DNA of 64,000 bases, from NCBI RefSeq assembly GCF_009749395.1, contig NZ_WBIR01000005.1, positions 248,001-312,000 of the forward strand, written 5' to 3'. A program made the position numbers and the translations under genes. Every line of letters begins with the position of its first letter. The first letter of the stretch is position 1. A model generated the notes under the pieces. The model saw only the letters and a list, made by a program, of their open reading frames with translations. It searched no databases and was not told where the DNA came from. Source of the stretch: Agromyces salentinus. GTDB lineage: Bacteria; Actinomycetota; Actinomycetes; Actinomycetales; Microbacteriaceae. Shown here one piece after another: positions 1 to 9,800 of the stretch.

Positions 1-447
1 CAGCTCGCCGCTCTCGACGAGCTCCTGCCCGAGCGAGTGATCGACCGTCAGCTGCTCGAGCTCGATGCCGTGATGGCGATAGACCCGGGAGTCGCCGACG
101 TTGAAGACCAGCCAGGCGGGGCCCTCCTCGTCCTCGACGAGTGCGATGCCGGCCACCGTGCTGCCCGCACCGCGATCCGTGCTCGCCGCGACGGCGTCGA
201 CGGCGCTGCCCGCGGCGGCGAGCGCCGCCCGCACCTGCCCGACGCTGGCCACGTCGCCGCCCGCCACGTGCTCGCGGAACGCGTCGATCACCGCGGCGCT
301 GGCTCGATCGCCGGCCTCGTAGCCGCCCATGCCGTCGGCCACGACGAAGACCGGCCATTCGGCGAGCGCGGAGTCCTCGTTCGCCCGTCGCACGAGGCCG
401 ACGTCGGTCGCGACGGCGGAGGTCAGGCGGATGCTGGGGTGGGCCAT
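1..447 (-). CDS. PP2C-family Ser/Thr protein phosphatase (N-terminal part, cut by window edge)
   Basis: Metal-dependent protein phosphatase expected to remove phosphate from Ser/Thr of targets of the kinase encoded at the other end of this operon. 149 codons are visible. The metal-binding motif ADGMGG is at residues 37-42, the GAGSTVAG strand at about 93-100 and NVGDSRVYR at about 116-124, all in PP2C order. The C-terminal metal-binding Asp residues lie off the window. The ATG (445-447) overlaps the TGA of the FHA gene upstream as TGATG, so the two are probably translationally coupled. Family is certain. Substrates are inferred from the FHA and kinase neighbours. Confidence 0.93.
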   Translation of the reverse strand, partial: MAHPSIRLTSAVATDVGLVRRANEDSALAEWPVFVVADGMGGYEAGDRASAAVIDAFREHVAGGDVASVGQVRAALAAAGSAVDAVAASTDRGAGSTVAGIALVEDEEGPAWLVFNVGDSRVYRHHGIELEQLTVDHSLGQELVESGEL

Positions 448-1901
448 CAGTACAGCGCCCCCGGTCCGGTCGGGTCGGGTTCGACGCGGGCCTCGAGGGT
501 GCCGAGCACGAACCGGCCGGTGAACGGCGTGGCGACGCCCACCTCGATGAACTGGTCGGTGCCCGCGCCGTCGGCGATGAGGACGCCGTTCGTGGAATCG
601 AGGTCGGTGATCCACCACTGCGCCCCGTCGAACTGGATCATGGCGTGGGTCTTGGACAGCGTCCGGCTCGGGTCCGGGACGACGAGGGCGCGAGCCGCGG
701 CGTCGCCGGTGCGCGGGTTGCGCCCGAGCATGACGGTCGGCGCCTCGAGCGGCAGCGCCGTGCCGTCGGCGAGGACCAGTCGCCACTGGAACGCGGGTCG
801 CCGATCCACGACGACCGTGCGGTCGAAGGGATCCTCGTCGCCCGTGACGATGGTCGCCGCGTCATCGACCTCGAACGCATCGAGGGGCGACGCGACCGCC
901 TGCGCACCGGTCGCGGCGGCGCTCGGCGGCGCGAAGGCCGGCAGCGAAGCCGGAATGACGGGGCCTGCGGCGGGCCCGGTGGCGACCGGCCCGGTGGGCG
1001 GCGCGACGGGCGGGGTCGCCATGAACGGATTGGTGAGGGTCGCGAACGTCGGGGCCTGCGCCGGGGCGGGACTCGGGACCGCGGCCTGGCCGGGCGCCTG
1101 TGCCTCTGCCGGTCGATCCTGCGGCTGGGCCTGCGGCGCTCCCGGCATCGGCGGCAGCGGCTCGATGCGACCAGGGACGCGCGGCGGCTCGTCGATGCCG
1201 AACGCCGACGGCGGCGCGAAGGGGGACGACGCCGGGTCGGGAGCCGGCGTCGCCTGCCCGGCGGCCGGTGCCGCGAGCGGGCCGGTCGTCGGCTGGGCAG
1301 CCGGCCGGACGGGCGCCGCGGGTGCCGGCGTGATGGGGACCGCGCCGATCGGCGCGGGTGCGACGTGAGCGGATGCCGCGACCGGTGTCGCATCCACCGC
1401 GGGTCGGGGCGCCGCGAGCGGTCCGCCCGTCGTCGCCTCTGGATACGGTGCCGCGAGGGGGCCGCTGGGCTGCACGGGCGGGATGGAACCCGTGGCGCCG
1501 GTCCGCGACATCCGCCCGCGCTCGGGATCGGGCGACGGCCCGACGGCCAGCACCGTCGCCCAGACGGGCGGGAGCAGCACCCCGAGCACCGTCGTGCCGA
1601 CGCCGCGCCAGCTCTGCCGGCTGATGCGGTGCAGCGCGAACACCTTGAAGACCAGCCCCACGACCTGTGCCAGGGGGACGTAGAGCAGCAGGGCGAGCCA
1701 GGGCTGCTGTCCGCCGATGCGGAACACCTGCATCTCGTTGTAGACCGGCACCCACGCCGACCAGGCGGGCCGGCCGTACTGCGCGAAGACCTTCGCGAGC
1801 ATGAACGCGTACCAGACGTAGAGGCCGATCGCGATGACGAAGGTCACCCCGCTCACGAGCAGTGAGGCGGCGGCGATCTGCTGGGCTTCTTCGGGCGTCA
1901 T
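447..1901 (-). CDS. DUF5684-like membrane protein with C-terminal FHA domain
   Basis: 484 aa. Residues 1-125 carry about four hydrophobic segments, including the WYAFMLAKVFAQYGRPAW region typical of DUF5684-like small membrane proteins. Residues about 130-350 form a long Pro/Ala-rich, low-complexity linker. The C-terminal 110 residues are an FHA phosphothreonine-binding domain: LGRNPRTG, then SRTLSKTHA and DLDSTNGV, the canonical G-R, S-x-x-H and N positions. It should dock a phosphorylated partner at the inner membrane. It lies in the kinase/MoxR operon, overlapping the transglutaminase-like gene by ATGA and the PP2C gene by TGATG. Substrates of the neighbouring kinase are the obvious ligands, but this is inference. 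Confidence 0.92.
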   Translation of the reverse strand: MTPEEAQQIAAASLLVSGVTFVIAIGLYVWYAFMLAKVFAQYGRPAWSAWVPVYNEMQVFRIGGQQPWLALLLYVPLAQVVGLVFKVFALHRISRQSWRGVGTTVLGVLLPPVWATVLAVGPSPDPERGRMSRTGATGSIPPVQPSGPLAAPYPEATTGGPLAAPRPAVDATPVAASAHVAPAPIGAVPITPAPAAPVRPAAQPTTGPLAAPAAGQATPAPDPASSPFAPPSAFGIDEPPRVPGRIEPLPPMPGAPQAQPQDRPAEAQAPGQAAVPSPAPAQAPTFATLTNPFMATPPVAPPTGPVATGPAAGPVIPASLPAFAPPSAAATGAQAVASPLDAFEVDDAATIVTGDEDPFDRTVVVDRRPAFQWRLVLADGTALPLEAPTVMLGRNPRTGDAAARALVVPDPSRTLSKTHAMIQFDGAQWWITDLDSTNGVLIADGAGTDQFIEVGVATPFTGRFVLGTLEARVEPDPTGPGALY

Positions 1902-4426
1902 CGTGCTGGCTCCTGGAGTGATGCTCGTGCGGGGCGGAGGGATCTGGCGAGGGAGGCGAACGAGAGACGCGCCGACAGCCGGCGGCGCGCTCGCGCCCCG
2001 CCCCGGAGTTCGTCACGCTCGCGATCGACGAGCGACCACGCGGCATCCGCCTCGCTCGAGGTGGGCGGGTCGCCGGCGAAGACCGCGCGATCGACGAGCG
2101 CCGCGAGCGTCGCGGCGGCCGGGCGGCCGACGGCGCGCGCGGTGTCGGCGCGCACGACGTGCTCGGCCTCGAGCAACCCGTGGTCGGCGTAGAGGTCGAC
2201 GAGCTCCTCCCAGGCGCCGACGACGCGGACCTCGGGCGAGGGGTCGCGCCGCCGGCGACGCGACCGCAGGGACTTCGCCAGCAGCAGGACGGCGAGGGGC
2301 AGGAGCGCCAGCAGCACGGCGGCCGCACCGAGCCCGGTCCACCGCAGCCATGCGGCCACCGCGGGCGGCACGGCGGCGGCGCTGTCGTCGGGAGCCGCGG
2401 CCGCGTCGTTGGACTCGCTCTGCGCGGACGGCGGTTCGACCACCGGCGCGTCGGGACGCTCGGGCGTGGTCGGGTGCTCGGGGAGCTGCTCGCCCTCCTG
2501 GATGAGGCTCGGCGCGACCTCGTGCTGCGGGGTCGCGTCGACGGGCACCCACGCGTCGGCCCCGCCGGACACCTCGGTCCACGCGGTCAGCGCGGCGCCC
2601 GTGCAGACGTCGGTGCAGGCGTCGACGCCGGGCACCTCCGGGGCGCCGGGCAGCCGGAACCCGAGCACGACCCTGGACTCGTACCCGAGCGCCCGGGCGA
2701 TCAGTGCCACCGCGACCGCGAACTGCTCGTCGTCGCCGATGCCCGCCACGAGGGCGGCGTCGGATGCCTCGGGCCCGGCGAGTCGCTGCTGGTCGGCAAG
2801 CTGGGTGAACAGGGCCTCGATGCGGGCCTTCGAGTGGCCTGAGTAGCTCGGCAGGAAGGCGTAGCCGCTCCCGAGTCCCGCGATCCAGCCGGCGGCGTCG
2901 GGGCCGTCGGCGGTCGCGTGGCTGAGGTACCCGCGCGTGCGCAGGCGATCGACGAGCTCGAGGAACCCGGCGGCGGTCGCGGACTGCCCCTGCAGGTCCA
3001 GCCAACCCGTCAGGGCCGGGTACTCCTCGGGATCGAGCAACGCGGTGCCGCCCGGCTCCCCGAGTTCCCGCGTGCCGTCGGGTGCGGCGATGACGGCGTA
3101 CTCGTCGCCCGAGGCCAGGCCTCGAGGGGCGCCTCCGCCCGCGCCCGAGGCATCCGTGATCTCCGCCGTGTCGATCGAGGTCGCGTCGTCGGCCGAGCGG
3201 TGGAACCCGTCGTCGAGCGCTGCCGCGCGAGCACCCGTGAAGTCGGGCGCCGCGCGCAGGCCCAGTGGCGCGGGCACCCAGATGCCGGAGTACCCGTCGC
3301 CCACGCGCAGCTCGAATGCCGCGTCACCGGGCGCACGGACCGCCGCGCGCGGGAGGCGGTTGAAGCGGACGGCCTCCTCGTCCTCGTCGATGCCGACGTG
3401 GAACGTCTCGCCGTCGTACGCGTCGAGCGTCGCGAGCCGGAGCCGCTCGATGCCGGCGGTGTCGCCCTCGATGCTCAGCCACGGCTCGTCGATGCGCTCC
3501 GCGGTGAATGCGGATCGATAGCTCGCGAGCGGCGTCGGCGTCTGCCGCAGCACGACTTCGGGCTGCACGGCGTCGCGGAGCGCCGACCGGTCGACGATGC
3601 CGGCCGCGGCGGGCGCGACCACGGCGCCCGCGACGAGGGCGACGGCCACCAGCAGCCCGGCCAGTGAGCGGCGTCGGAACGCCGGCCAGCCGGAGAGTCC
3701 GGCGCGCTGGACGGTGCCCGCGGTCGCGCGCCTGAGCGCCATCGACCTGGTCGTTCGCGCCCGCAGCAGCAGCCAGGCGAGGGCGGCGACCAGCCCGCCG
3801 ACGGCGACGAGGAGCTCGCGTGGCGCGGGCACCGAGATCGACCCGAGGAGGACGGGGGCGCTCACCGCGCTCGACCCGAACGCCAGGCCGAATCCCGACA
3901 TCGCGAAGCCGACGAGCACCGCGAGCGGCGAGGTCCGGCGATCCGGCACGACGAGCAGGCCCGCGACGACCGTGCCGACGAGCATCACGAGGAGGAACGG
4001 CACGAGCACCGCCTGGTACTCGCCGAGCGGCAGGGAGAGCGTCAGCACCTGCTTCCAGCCCACCACGATGCCGACGGCGCCGTCGCGGATGCCGCGCCCC
4101 CATGCCTGCGGCCCGCCCGCCATCGCACTCGGGATGGCCACCGGGACGACGAGCAGCAGGTACGCGACGACCGTGGCCCCGACGATCGCGAGCCAGCGGA
4201 GCGGGCCTCGGAATGGAAGCGCCCGGGCGAGCGCGACGATGCCGAGCCCCGCGAGGATCCCGACCGCCGCGACCAGGATCGCCCGCGCCGAGCCGTAGAT
4301 GGGCCACGCCGCGACGGTCGCGAGCAGGCCCGCGACGACGACGTAGCCGAGGCCCAGGGCAGCGCGGAACGCACCGGCATCGGACGCCCGTGCCGGGCGG
4401 TCGGCGCGACGGCGGGGCCCGCTCAT
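1898..4426 (-). CDS. membrane-anchored transglutaminase-like protein (TgpA/DUF3488 architecture, degenerate catalytic site)
   Basis: 842 aa from the ATG at 4426, which overlaps the upstream stop as ATGA. The same frame stays open far upstream, but that stretch is the shadow of the DUF58 gene. About seven membrane helices fill residues 1-250. An extracytoplasmic region with a transglutaminase-like core follows, then one helix near residue 710 and a cytosolic tail. In active homologues the core has Cys, His and Asp. Here the Cys position reads GDDEQFAVAVALIARALG (Asp/Glu in place of Cys) and the His position reads LTAWTEV (Thr in place of His). Only the Asp of WVPVDATP remains. It is therefore probably a non-catalytic scaffold or binding protein. 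DUF58-MoxR-transglutaminase is a known gene association. Confidence 0.9.
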   Translation of the reverse strand: MSGPRRRADRPARASDAGAFRAALGLGYVVVAGLLATVAAWPIYGSARAILVAAVGILAGLGIVALARALPFRGPLRWLAIVGATVVAYLLLVVPVAIPSAMAGGPQAWGRGIRDGAVGIVVGWKQVLTLSLPLGEYQAVLVPFLLVMLVGTVVAGLLVVPDRRTSPLAVLVGFAMSGFGLAFGSSAVSAPVLLGSISVPAPRELLVAVGGLVAALAWLLLRARTTRSMALRRATAGTVQRAGLSGWPAFRRRSLAGLLVAVALVAGAVVAPAAAGIVDRSALRDAVQPEVVLRQTPTPLASYRSAFTAERIDEPWLSIEGDTAGIERLRLATLDAYDGETFHVGIDEDEEAVRFNRLPRAAVRAPGDAAFELRVGDGYSGIWVPAPLGLRAAPDFTGARAAALDDGFHRSADDATSIDTAEITDASGAGGGAPRGLASGDEYAVIAAPDGTRELGEPGGTALLDPEEYPALTGWLDLQGQSATAAGFLELVDRLRTRGYLSHATADGPDAAGWIAGLGSGYAFLPSYSGHSKARIEALFTQLADQQRLAGPEASDAALVAGIGDDEQFAVAVALIARALGYESRVVLGFRLPGAPEVPGVDACTDVCTGAALTAWTEVSGGADAWVPVDATPQHEVAPSLIQEGEQLPEHPTTPERPDAPVVEPPSAQSESNDAAAAPDDSAAAVPPAVAAWLRWTGLGAAAVLLALLPLAVLLLAKSLRSRRRRRDPSPEVRVVGAWEELVDLYADHGLLEAEHVVRADTARAVGRPAAATLAALVDRAVFAGDPPTSSEADAAWSLVDRERDELRGGARARRRLSARLSFASLARSLRPARASLQEPAR

Positions 4427-5811
4427 CGCACGGCTCCGCGAGCGAGCAGTTGCGGCAGGTCGTCCAGTTCGCCGAGGGTGAGCACGGTGAGCTCGTCGGA
4501 GCGGCGGACGCCGGGCTCGGCGCCGGGCTCGCAGCGCACCGCGACGACGGCGATGCCGGGCGGGAGGGCGATGGACGCCCGCCGCAGGCGCTGCAAGGGG
4601 ACGAGCGACCCGGTCACGAGGAACGCGATCGAGAGGTCGCCGAACGACTGGGCGACGAGTGCCGCGACGGATTCGAGGCGGATGACGCGCGCATCCGCGC
4701 CCGACGCGGACCCGCCCTCGAGGCCGGAGACGGCGTCGAGGAGGGTGCGCGGCGTGATGGTCGGGAGCGAGCGCATCGACTGCACCGCCCCGCGGTCGGC
4801 GACGTCGAGGCCGGAGCTCACGGCGACGAGCACGTCGCGGCCCTCCGAGACGCCTCGGACGCCCAGGGATGCCGCGGCGCTGACGGCCACCTCGAACTCG
4901 TCGTCGTCGGCGTAGCCCTCGAGGTCGAGGTCCAGCAGCACGGCGATCCGCGCGTGACGGGACTCCTCGTACTGGCGCACCATGAGCTTGCCCGTGCGAG
5001 CGGTCGACTTCCAGTGCACGTGCCGCTGCGAGTCGCCCGGCACGTAGTCGCGCACCGCGTGGAAGGAGAGGTCGGCGTCGACGAGGCGATTCGACGGCGC
5101 CCCCTCGAGGTCGCGGATGAGTCCTGCGCTCGAGGACGGCAGGAGCGCGGTGACGGGGTGCACGTGCACGCGCTGCACCTCGGGCCAGCTCATCGCGCGG
5201 CGGAGCACGCGCAGGGGGTCGCCACGGGAGACGGTCATCGGGCCCACGTCGATGATCCCGCGCCGCTGCGCGGCGATGACGAGGTCCTCCCGATGGTGTC
5301 CCCCGCCGCGGAGGAGTGGGACGTGCGCCTCGACGAGCCCCGGCCCCACCGGGATGTCGACGACACCCGGCAGCGCGGGCCGCGAGCCGTCGTTCACGAT
5401 GTCGAGGGTGCCGCGGATCTCGGAGCCGGCGACGACGCGGTCGCGATCCAGCTCCAGCCGCACCCGGTACTCGTGCGCGCCGAGCAGGAACGGGATGCAG
5501 ACCAGGAGCAGCGCCAGCGCCATCGCCGCGACCACCCACGCCTCGAACCATCCGAACGCCGCTCCGGCGATCGCGCCGCCGACCACCAGGCCGACGAGCA
5601 GGAGTCCGGCCGGGGAGACCGTCTCCTGCACCCAGGCGCCGGCCCGAGCCACCGCGGCGGCGACCGCGCGGGCACCACGGCGCACGCGCGCGGCGCCGGC
5701 AGCGGCGGGGCTGCGGTGCGTGCGCGCGAGTCGGGTGACCGTCGCGCCACGGGTCGAGGTGACCGTGTCGGTGGTCGCGGGTTCGCGGAGGAGCGCGTTC
5801 TGAGGGGTCAC
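4423..5811 (-). CDS. DUF58 domain-containing membrane protein
   Basis: 462 aa from a GTG start that overlaps the MoxR stop as GTGA. An N-terminal basic stretch of about 80 residues precedes two hydrophobic helices (about 85-130). A beta-rich region and the DUF58 signature follow: DYVPGDSQRHVHWKSTARTG, then KLMVRQYEES, with a VWA-like Rossmann core behind it (VLLDLDLEGYADDDEF). DUF58 proteins are partners of MoxR ATPases and are thought to present a VWA-like domain to the ATPase ring. The gene sits directly after moxR and before the transglutaminase-like gene, the usual order. The biochemical role is not known for this family. Confidence 0.93.
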   Translation of the reverse strand: MTPQNALLREPATTDTVTSTRGATVTRLARTHRSPAAAGAARVRRGARAVAAAVARAGAWVQETVSPAGLLLVGLVVGGAIAGAAFGWFEAWVVAAMALALLLVCIPFLLGAHEYRVRLELDRDRVVAGSEIRGTLDIVNDGSRPALPGVVDIPVGPGLVEAHVPLLRGGGHHREDLVIAAQRRGIIDVGPMTVSRGDPLRVLRRAMSWPEVQRVHVHPVTALLPSSSAGLIRDLEGAPSNRLVDADLSFHAVRDYVPGDSQRHVHWKSTARTGKLMVRQYEESRHARIAVLLDLDLEGYADDDEFEVAVSAAASLGVRGVSEGRDVLVAVSSGLDVADRGAVQSMRSLPTITPRTLLDAVSGLEGGSASGADARVIRLESVAALVAQSFGDLSIAFLVTGSLVPLQRLRRASIALPPGIAVVAVRCEPGAEPGVRRSDELTVLTLGELDDLPQLLARGAVR

Positions 5812-6773
5812 GCCACGCCGTTCTCCCGAGGCGCGGCCACGTCGAGCAGGATCTGGTTGATCACGGCGACCGCGGTCACGCCGTCGAACTCGGCCTCGGG
5901 CTCGAGCACGAGCCGGTGCGAGAGCGCCGCGACGGCGAGCGCGCGCACGTCGTCGGGGGTGGCGTACGTGCGGCCGGCAGCTGCCGCCCAGGTCATGGCC
6001 AGGCGCGACAGGGCGATCGCCCCGCGCACGCTGACGCCGAGGCGCACCTCGGAGGCCCGCCGCGTGGCGTCGACCAGGCGCATGACGTAGTCGGAGACGA
6101 GCGGATTCACGTAGACGCCGCGGGAGAGCTCGGTCATCGCGACGATCGTGTCGGTGCCGACGATCGCCTCGAGCTTGGGCTTCGGGGCGCCCACGGCCTG
6201 CAGGATCCGCATCGTGGCGGCCTCGTCGGGGTAGCCGATCGAGGTCTTCACCGAGAAGCGGTCGAGCTGCGCCTCGGGCAGGCGGTACGTGCCGGCCTGC
6301 TCGATCGGGTTCTGCGTCGCGATCACCATGAACGGATTGCCGACCGGGCGGGTGACGCCGTCGATCGTGACGTTGCCCTCCTCCATGACCTCGAGCAGCG
6401 AGGACTGGGTCTTCGGGCTCGCGCGGTTGATCTCGTCGGCGAGCACGATGTTCGCGAAGACCGGCCCGGCGTGGAACTCGAAGTGGCCGGCCTTCTGGTC
6501 GTACACGGTGATGCCGGTGACGTCGCCGGGCAGCAGGTCGGGCGTGAACTGGATGCGCGAGGAGGTGCCGTGGATGGTCTCGGCCATGGCGCGCGCCAGC
6601 GCGGTCTTGCCGGTGCCGGGTGCGTCCTCGAGGAGCACGTGGCCGCCGCTCACGGCGGTCGCGAGCACGAGCTCGACGACGTGCCGCTTGCCGAGCACGG
6701 CCTGCTCGACGTTGTCGGCGATGAGCGAGAACGTCTCGGCGAACCAGGCGGCTTGCTCCGGTGCGATCGTCAC
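5808..6773 (-). CDS. MoxR-family AAA+ ATPase
   Basis: 321 aa, the normal MoxR length. Walker A is APGTGKTALA near residue 45, Walker B is IVLADEINRA and sensor 1 is VIATQNPIEQAGTYRLPEAQ. The GTG at 6773 was chosen because an AGAGGA Shine-Dalgarno lies 8 nt upstream and the protein then begins where the family does. An earlier ATG in frame (6929) would run into the end of the preceding gene. MoxR ATPases remodel or activate partner proteins, usually VWA/DUF58 partners. The next gene encodes DUF58 and overlaps by GTGA. The 52 bp gap to the Ig-like gene upstream is the largest within this operon. Confidence 0.94.
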   Translation of the reverse strand: MTIAPEQAAWFAETFSLIADNVEQAVLGKRHVVELVLATAVSGGHVLLEDAPGTGKTALARAMAETIHGTSSRIQFTPDLLPGDVTGITVYDQKAGHFEFHAGPVFANIVLADEINRASPKTQSSLLEVMEEGNVTIDGVTRPVGNPFMVIATQNPIEQAGTYRLPEAQLDRFSVKTSIGYPDEAATMRILQAVGAPKPKLEAIVGTDTIVAMTELSRGVYVNPLVSDYVMRLVDATRRASEVRLGVSVRGAIALSRLAMTWAAAAGRTYATPDDVRALAVAALSHRLVLEPEAEFDGVTAVAVINQILLDVAAPRENGVA

Positions 6774-6825
6774 GGGGTGGTCCTCTCGGAGGGGGTGGGG
6801 TCGGTTGGTCTGGGGTGGGCCACTG

Positions 6826-9800
6826 CTACGGTCCGGCCGGCGGCACGGGGGGCTCGGGGTCCGGCGTGGGCGTGGGCGTGGGCGGGTCCGGCGGGTCCGT
6901 CGGCTCCGGCGGCGGGCACAGCGATCCACTGCGCACGATGGGCGCGAGGTCGACGTACTCCCCCGTGAAGACGAGGTCGTAGGTGACCGCGAGCGGCGCG
7001 TTGACGGGATCGGGCACGACCCAGTTGCGCACGACAGCCGAGCCCCATGCCGCCTGCGAGACGGTCGCGAAGACCTCGTCGAGCGTCGGGGCCGCAGCGT
7101 CGGCCGGTTGCGGGAGGCACTGCTCGGCGAAGTCGACCGTGACCTCGGTCGGCGCCGTGGCCGCGGTGACCGCCACCTCGTCGGAGCACTTGGTGCTGAA
7201 CCACGACTGCTTGCAGGTCTTCACGCGCACGTCGCCGGGCGAGGCCGACGTCTGCAACGAGAAGTCCTCGCGCCAGTCGCCGTACATCCAGTACACGGGC
7301 CGGAATCCGCCGCTCGCCTCGACCACGGGCGCCTGCTGCAGCCGGTACTCGAAGTGGCTGCCGCCTCCGGACGGCGTGGTCGCCACGGTGTAGCTCAAGG
7401 AGCCACCGGGCAGGTCGACGTCGTGGATGGTGTCGGCCCTGGCCGTGTCGGACTGCACGACGCCGTAGCCGTTCGAGGCGCACACCTTCACGTAGTAGCG
7501 CTCGCGCTCGCCGAGCCCCGAGAGCGTCGAGGAGGTGGACTCGACCTCGGCACCGGAGGTCTGCAGGCCGCCGTCGCCGTCGACCCAGCAGCGGGCGTCG
7601 CCGTTGCGCCAGGCGAGGTAGCGCACGTCCGACGGCCGGTCGCTGAAGTTGACGTCGAGGCCGACGCCGGAGACCAGGATCGAGGTGTTCGAGGCGGATG
7701 CCGCGGCGATGGCGTTCGGGCTGAGTCGCGGCGCACCGGCGACGGTGACGGGAACCGCCGTCGTCGCGCCCTCGTTGCCTCCGCGCCCGGTGGGCGGGTC
7801 GAAGATGCTCACCGGCACGAGCGTGAGCATCTTCGGTCCGGGCGCCAGCGTCAGCTCGGTCCTCGTCGTCGCTCCGCTGCGCTCGATGACCGTCCCGGTC
7901 TCGACGACCCGGAAGGATCGCGCGTCCCGGTCGGCGGTGATGCTGAGTGCGACGACGCCGGCATCGGGTGAGGTCGTGCCCTCGCGGTAGACGGGCTCGG
8001 CCGAGGCGGACGCGATGTCGGGTGCCTCGTAGCTCCAGGTCGTCACGGGGTTCGTGCTCGTCGAGACGCCGACGCCGTTGACCGCCCGCACCGCGAAGTC
8101 GTGCCGTTCGCCGGGGGTGAGGCCGGAGACGGTGCACCACCAGGCGCCGGGCGCGCGGGGTCCGCAGTCGGCGGGAACGGTGCGGCCGCCCTCGAGCACC
8201 TCGAGGCCGGTGACGGGCGGGTGCGCGCGCATCGCCTCGCCGAGGGAGACCTCGAGGGTCACGCTCGAAGCCGTGTAGTCGGCCGTGGAGACGGCGGCCG
8301 GAGCCTGCGGCAGGCCGAGCAGGTCGACGGTGAGGCGGCCGGTGCCGGTCCGGCCCTGCGCATCGGCGACCGTGAACGGCACGACGCACTCGCCGCCGAA
8401 GGCGTCGGCGCCGCTCGGCCACGTGACGACGATGGTGCGATCGTCGGCGGCGCGAATGGTCGCGACCTGGCAGGACGTCGCGCCCGCGCCGAGTCCGGTG
8501 AGCTTCAGGCCGGAGCCGGTCTTGCCCGCGAACGGGTCGTACTCCCCGCCGACCCCGATGACGGTGACGGCGCAGGAGGCGCCGTCACCGACGGAGCACT
8601 GCTGGGTCAGCACGGCGCCGCGCGGGGCATCCGCGGGAGCGGAGCCGACCACCAGCGAGATGGCGGAGGTCAGTCCGTCGAAGGCGCCGATGCTGACGGT
8701 CGCGGTCTCGCGGGTCCCCGGCCTGGCGTCGGCGCGAGCGACGATGCTCACCCGGTCGCCCGCCTGCTCGACGGTGAAGGCGCTCCCGGAGTACGCGACC
8801 GAGTAGTCGAGCTTGGAGGGATCGCCCTCGCGGCCACCCTCCCATGTCGTCATCTCGTCGTAGAGCGCGACGGTCTCGCTCGCGCCGGGCGGCACGGTGC
8901 GGCTCACGGCCGAGAGGATCGCCTGCGGGTCCTTCGGGATGATCGCGATCGGCACGCCGACCCACGACCATCGCTTCTGGCCGTCGAGGCGCACGGGGAT
9001 CAGGCAGTGGTCGCTCCACGGCGCCTCGCGCCCCGCGGCGTACTCGACCTCGCCGCCCGCAGCCGGTCGGCAGGTCGCGGCCGCGCGCTGCACGGCGTAC
9101 GTCTCGGCGGCGTCGACCTCGACCGCGTCGCCGGAGGGGAGGTCGAGCAGCTCCCGGACCTCGAACTCGACCGACTGCTCCTCGCCGACCTCGATCGGGT
9201 CGGCGTCCGCGCGGAGCTGCACCCGCAGGTCGTCGGATGCCGGGACCACGAGGAATCCGAACGCCTCCGCCTCGCGGCCCGCTCGGTCCGTGCCGTGCAC
9301 GCGGAACGGGACGAGGGCTCCGGCCTCGGGCGTGGGGCCGACGATGCTCTGGCCCGCGACCCGGTAGGCGTCGGAGCCGTCGCCCCAGATCTCGACCTCG
9401 AGCTGCCCGAGCTCGCCGGACGCCCATTCCACGTGACCCGAGACGACGTCGAGCCCGCGCTCGGGCAGCTGCGCGCGGGTGCTCGCGGTGACCACGGTGT
9501 CCGAGACGACCGGCGCGTCGGGCGACTCGGACTCGGTCACGTTGACGACGATGAGGCCCTCGGCCGTGCTCGAGGTGCGCGCGGACTTCACCGTGTACCG
9601 GTACGAGTTGGTGCCGGCGACGTCGCCGGGGCGCAGCACGACCCGGCCGTCCTCGAGCGAGGTCGAGCCGTCGACGAGCCCGTCGAGGCGTGCGTACTCG
9701 CTGCTGCCCTCTGGCGCGTTCGGCACGAGTGCGACCAGATCGAGGTCGCCCTGCGCCGGGTCCACGTCATTGCCCGCGGGCTGGATCGTCACCGGCGCCT

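Noticed and set aside
4427-5551. Upstream continuation of the transglutaminase-like frame
   Set aside because: Arg/Pro-rich nonsense that overlaps the DUF58 gene. The ATG at 4426 with an ATGA overlap gives a normal N-terminus.
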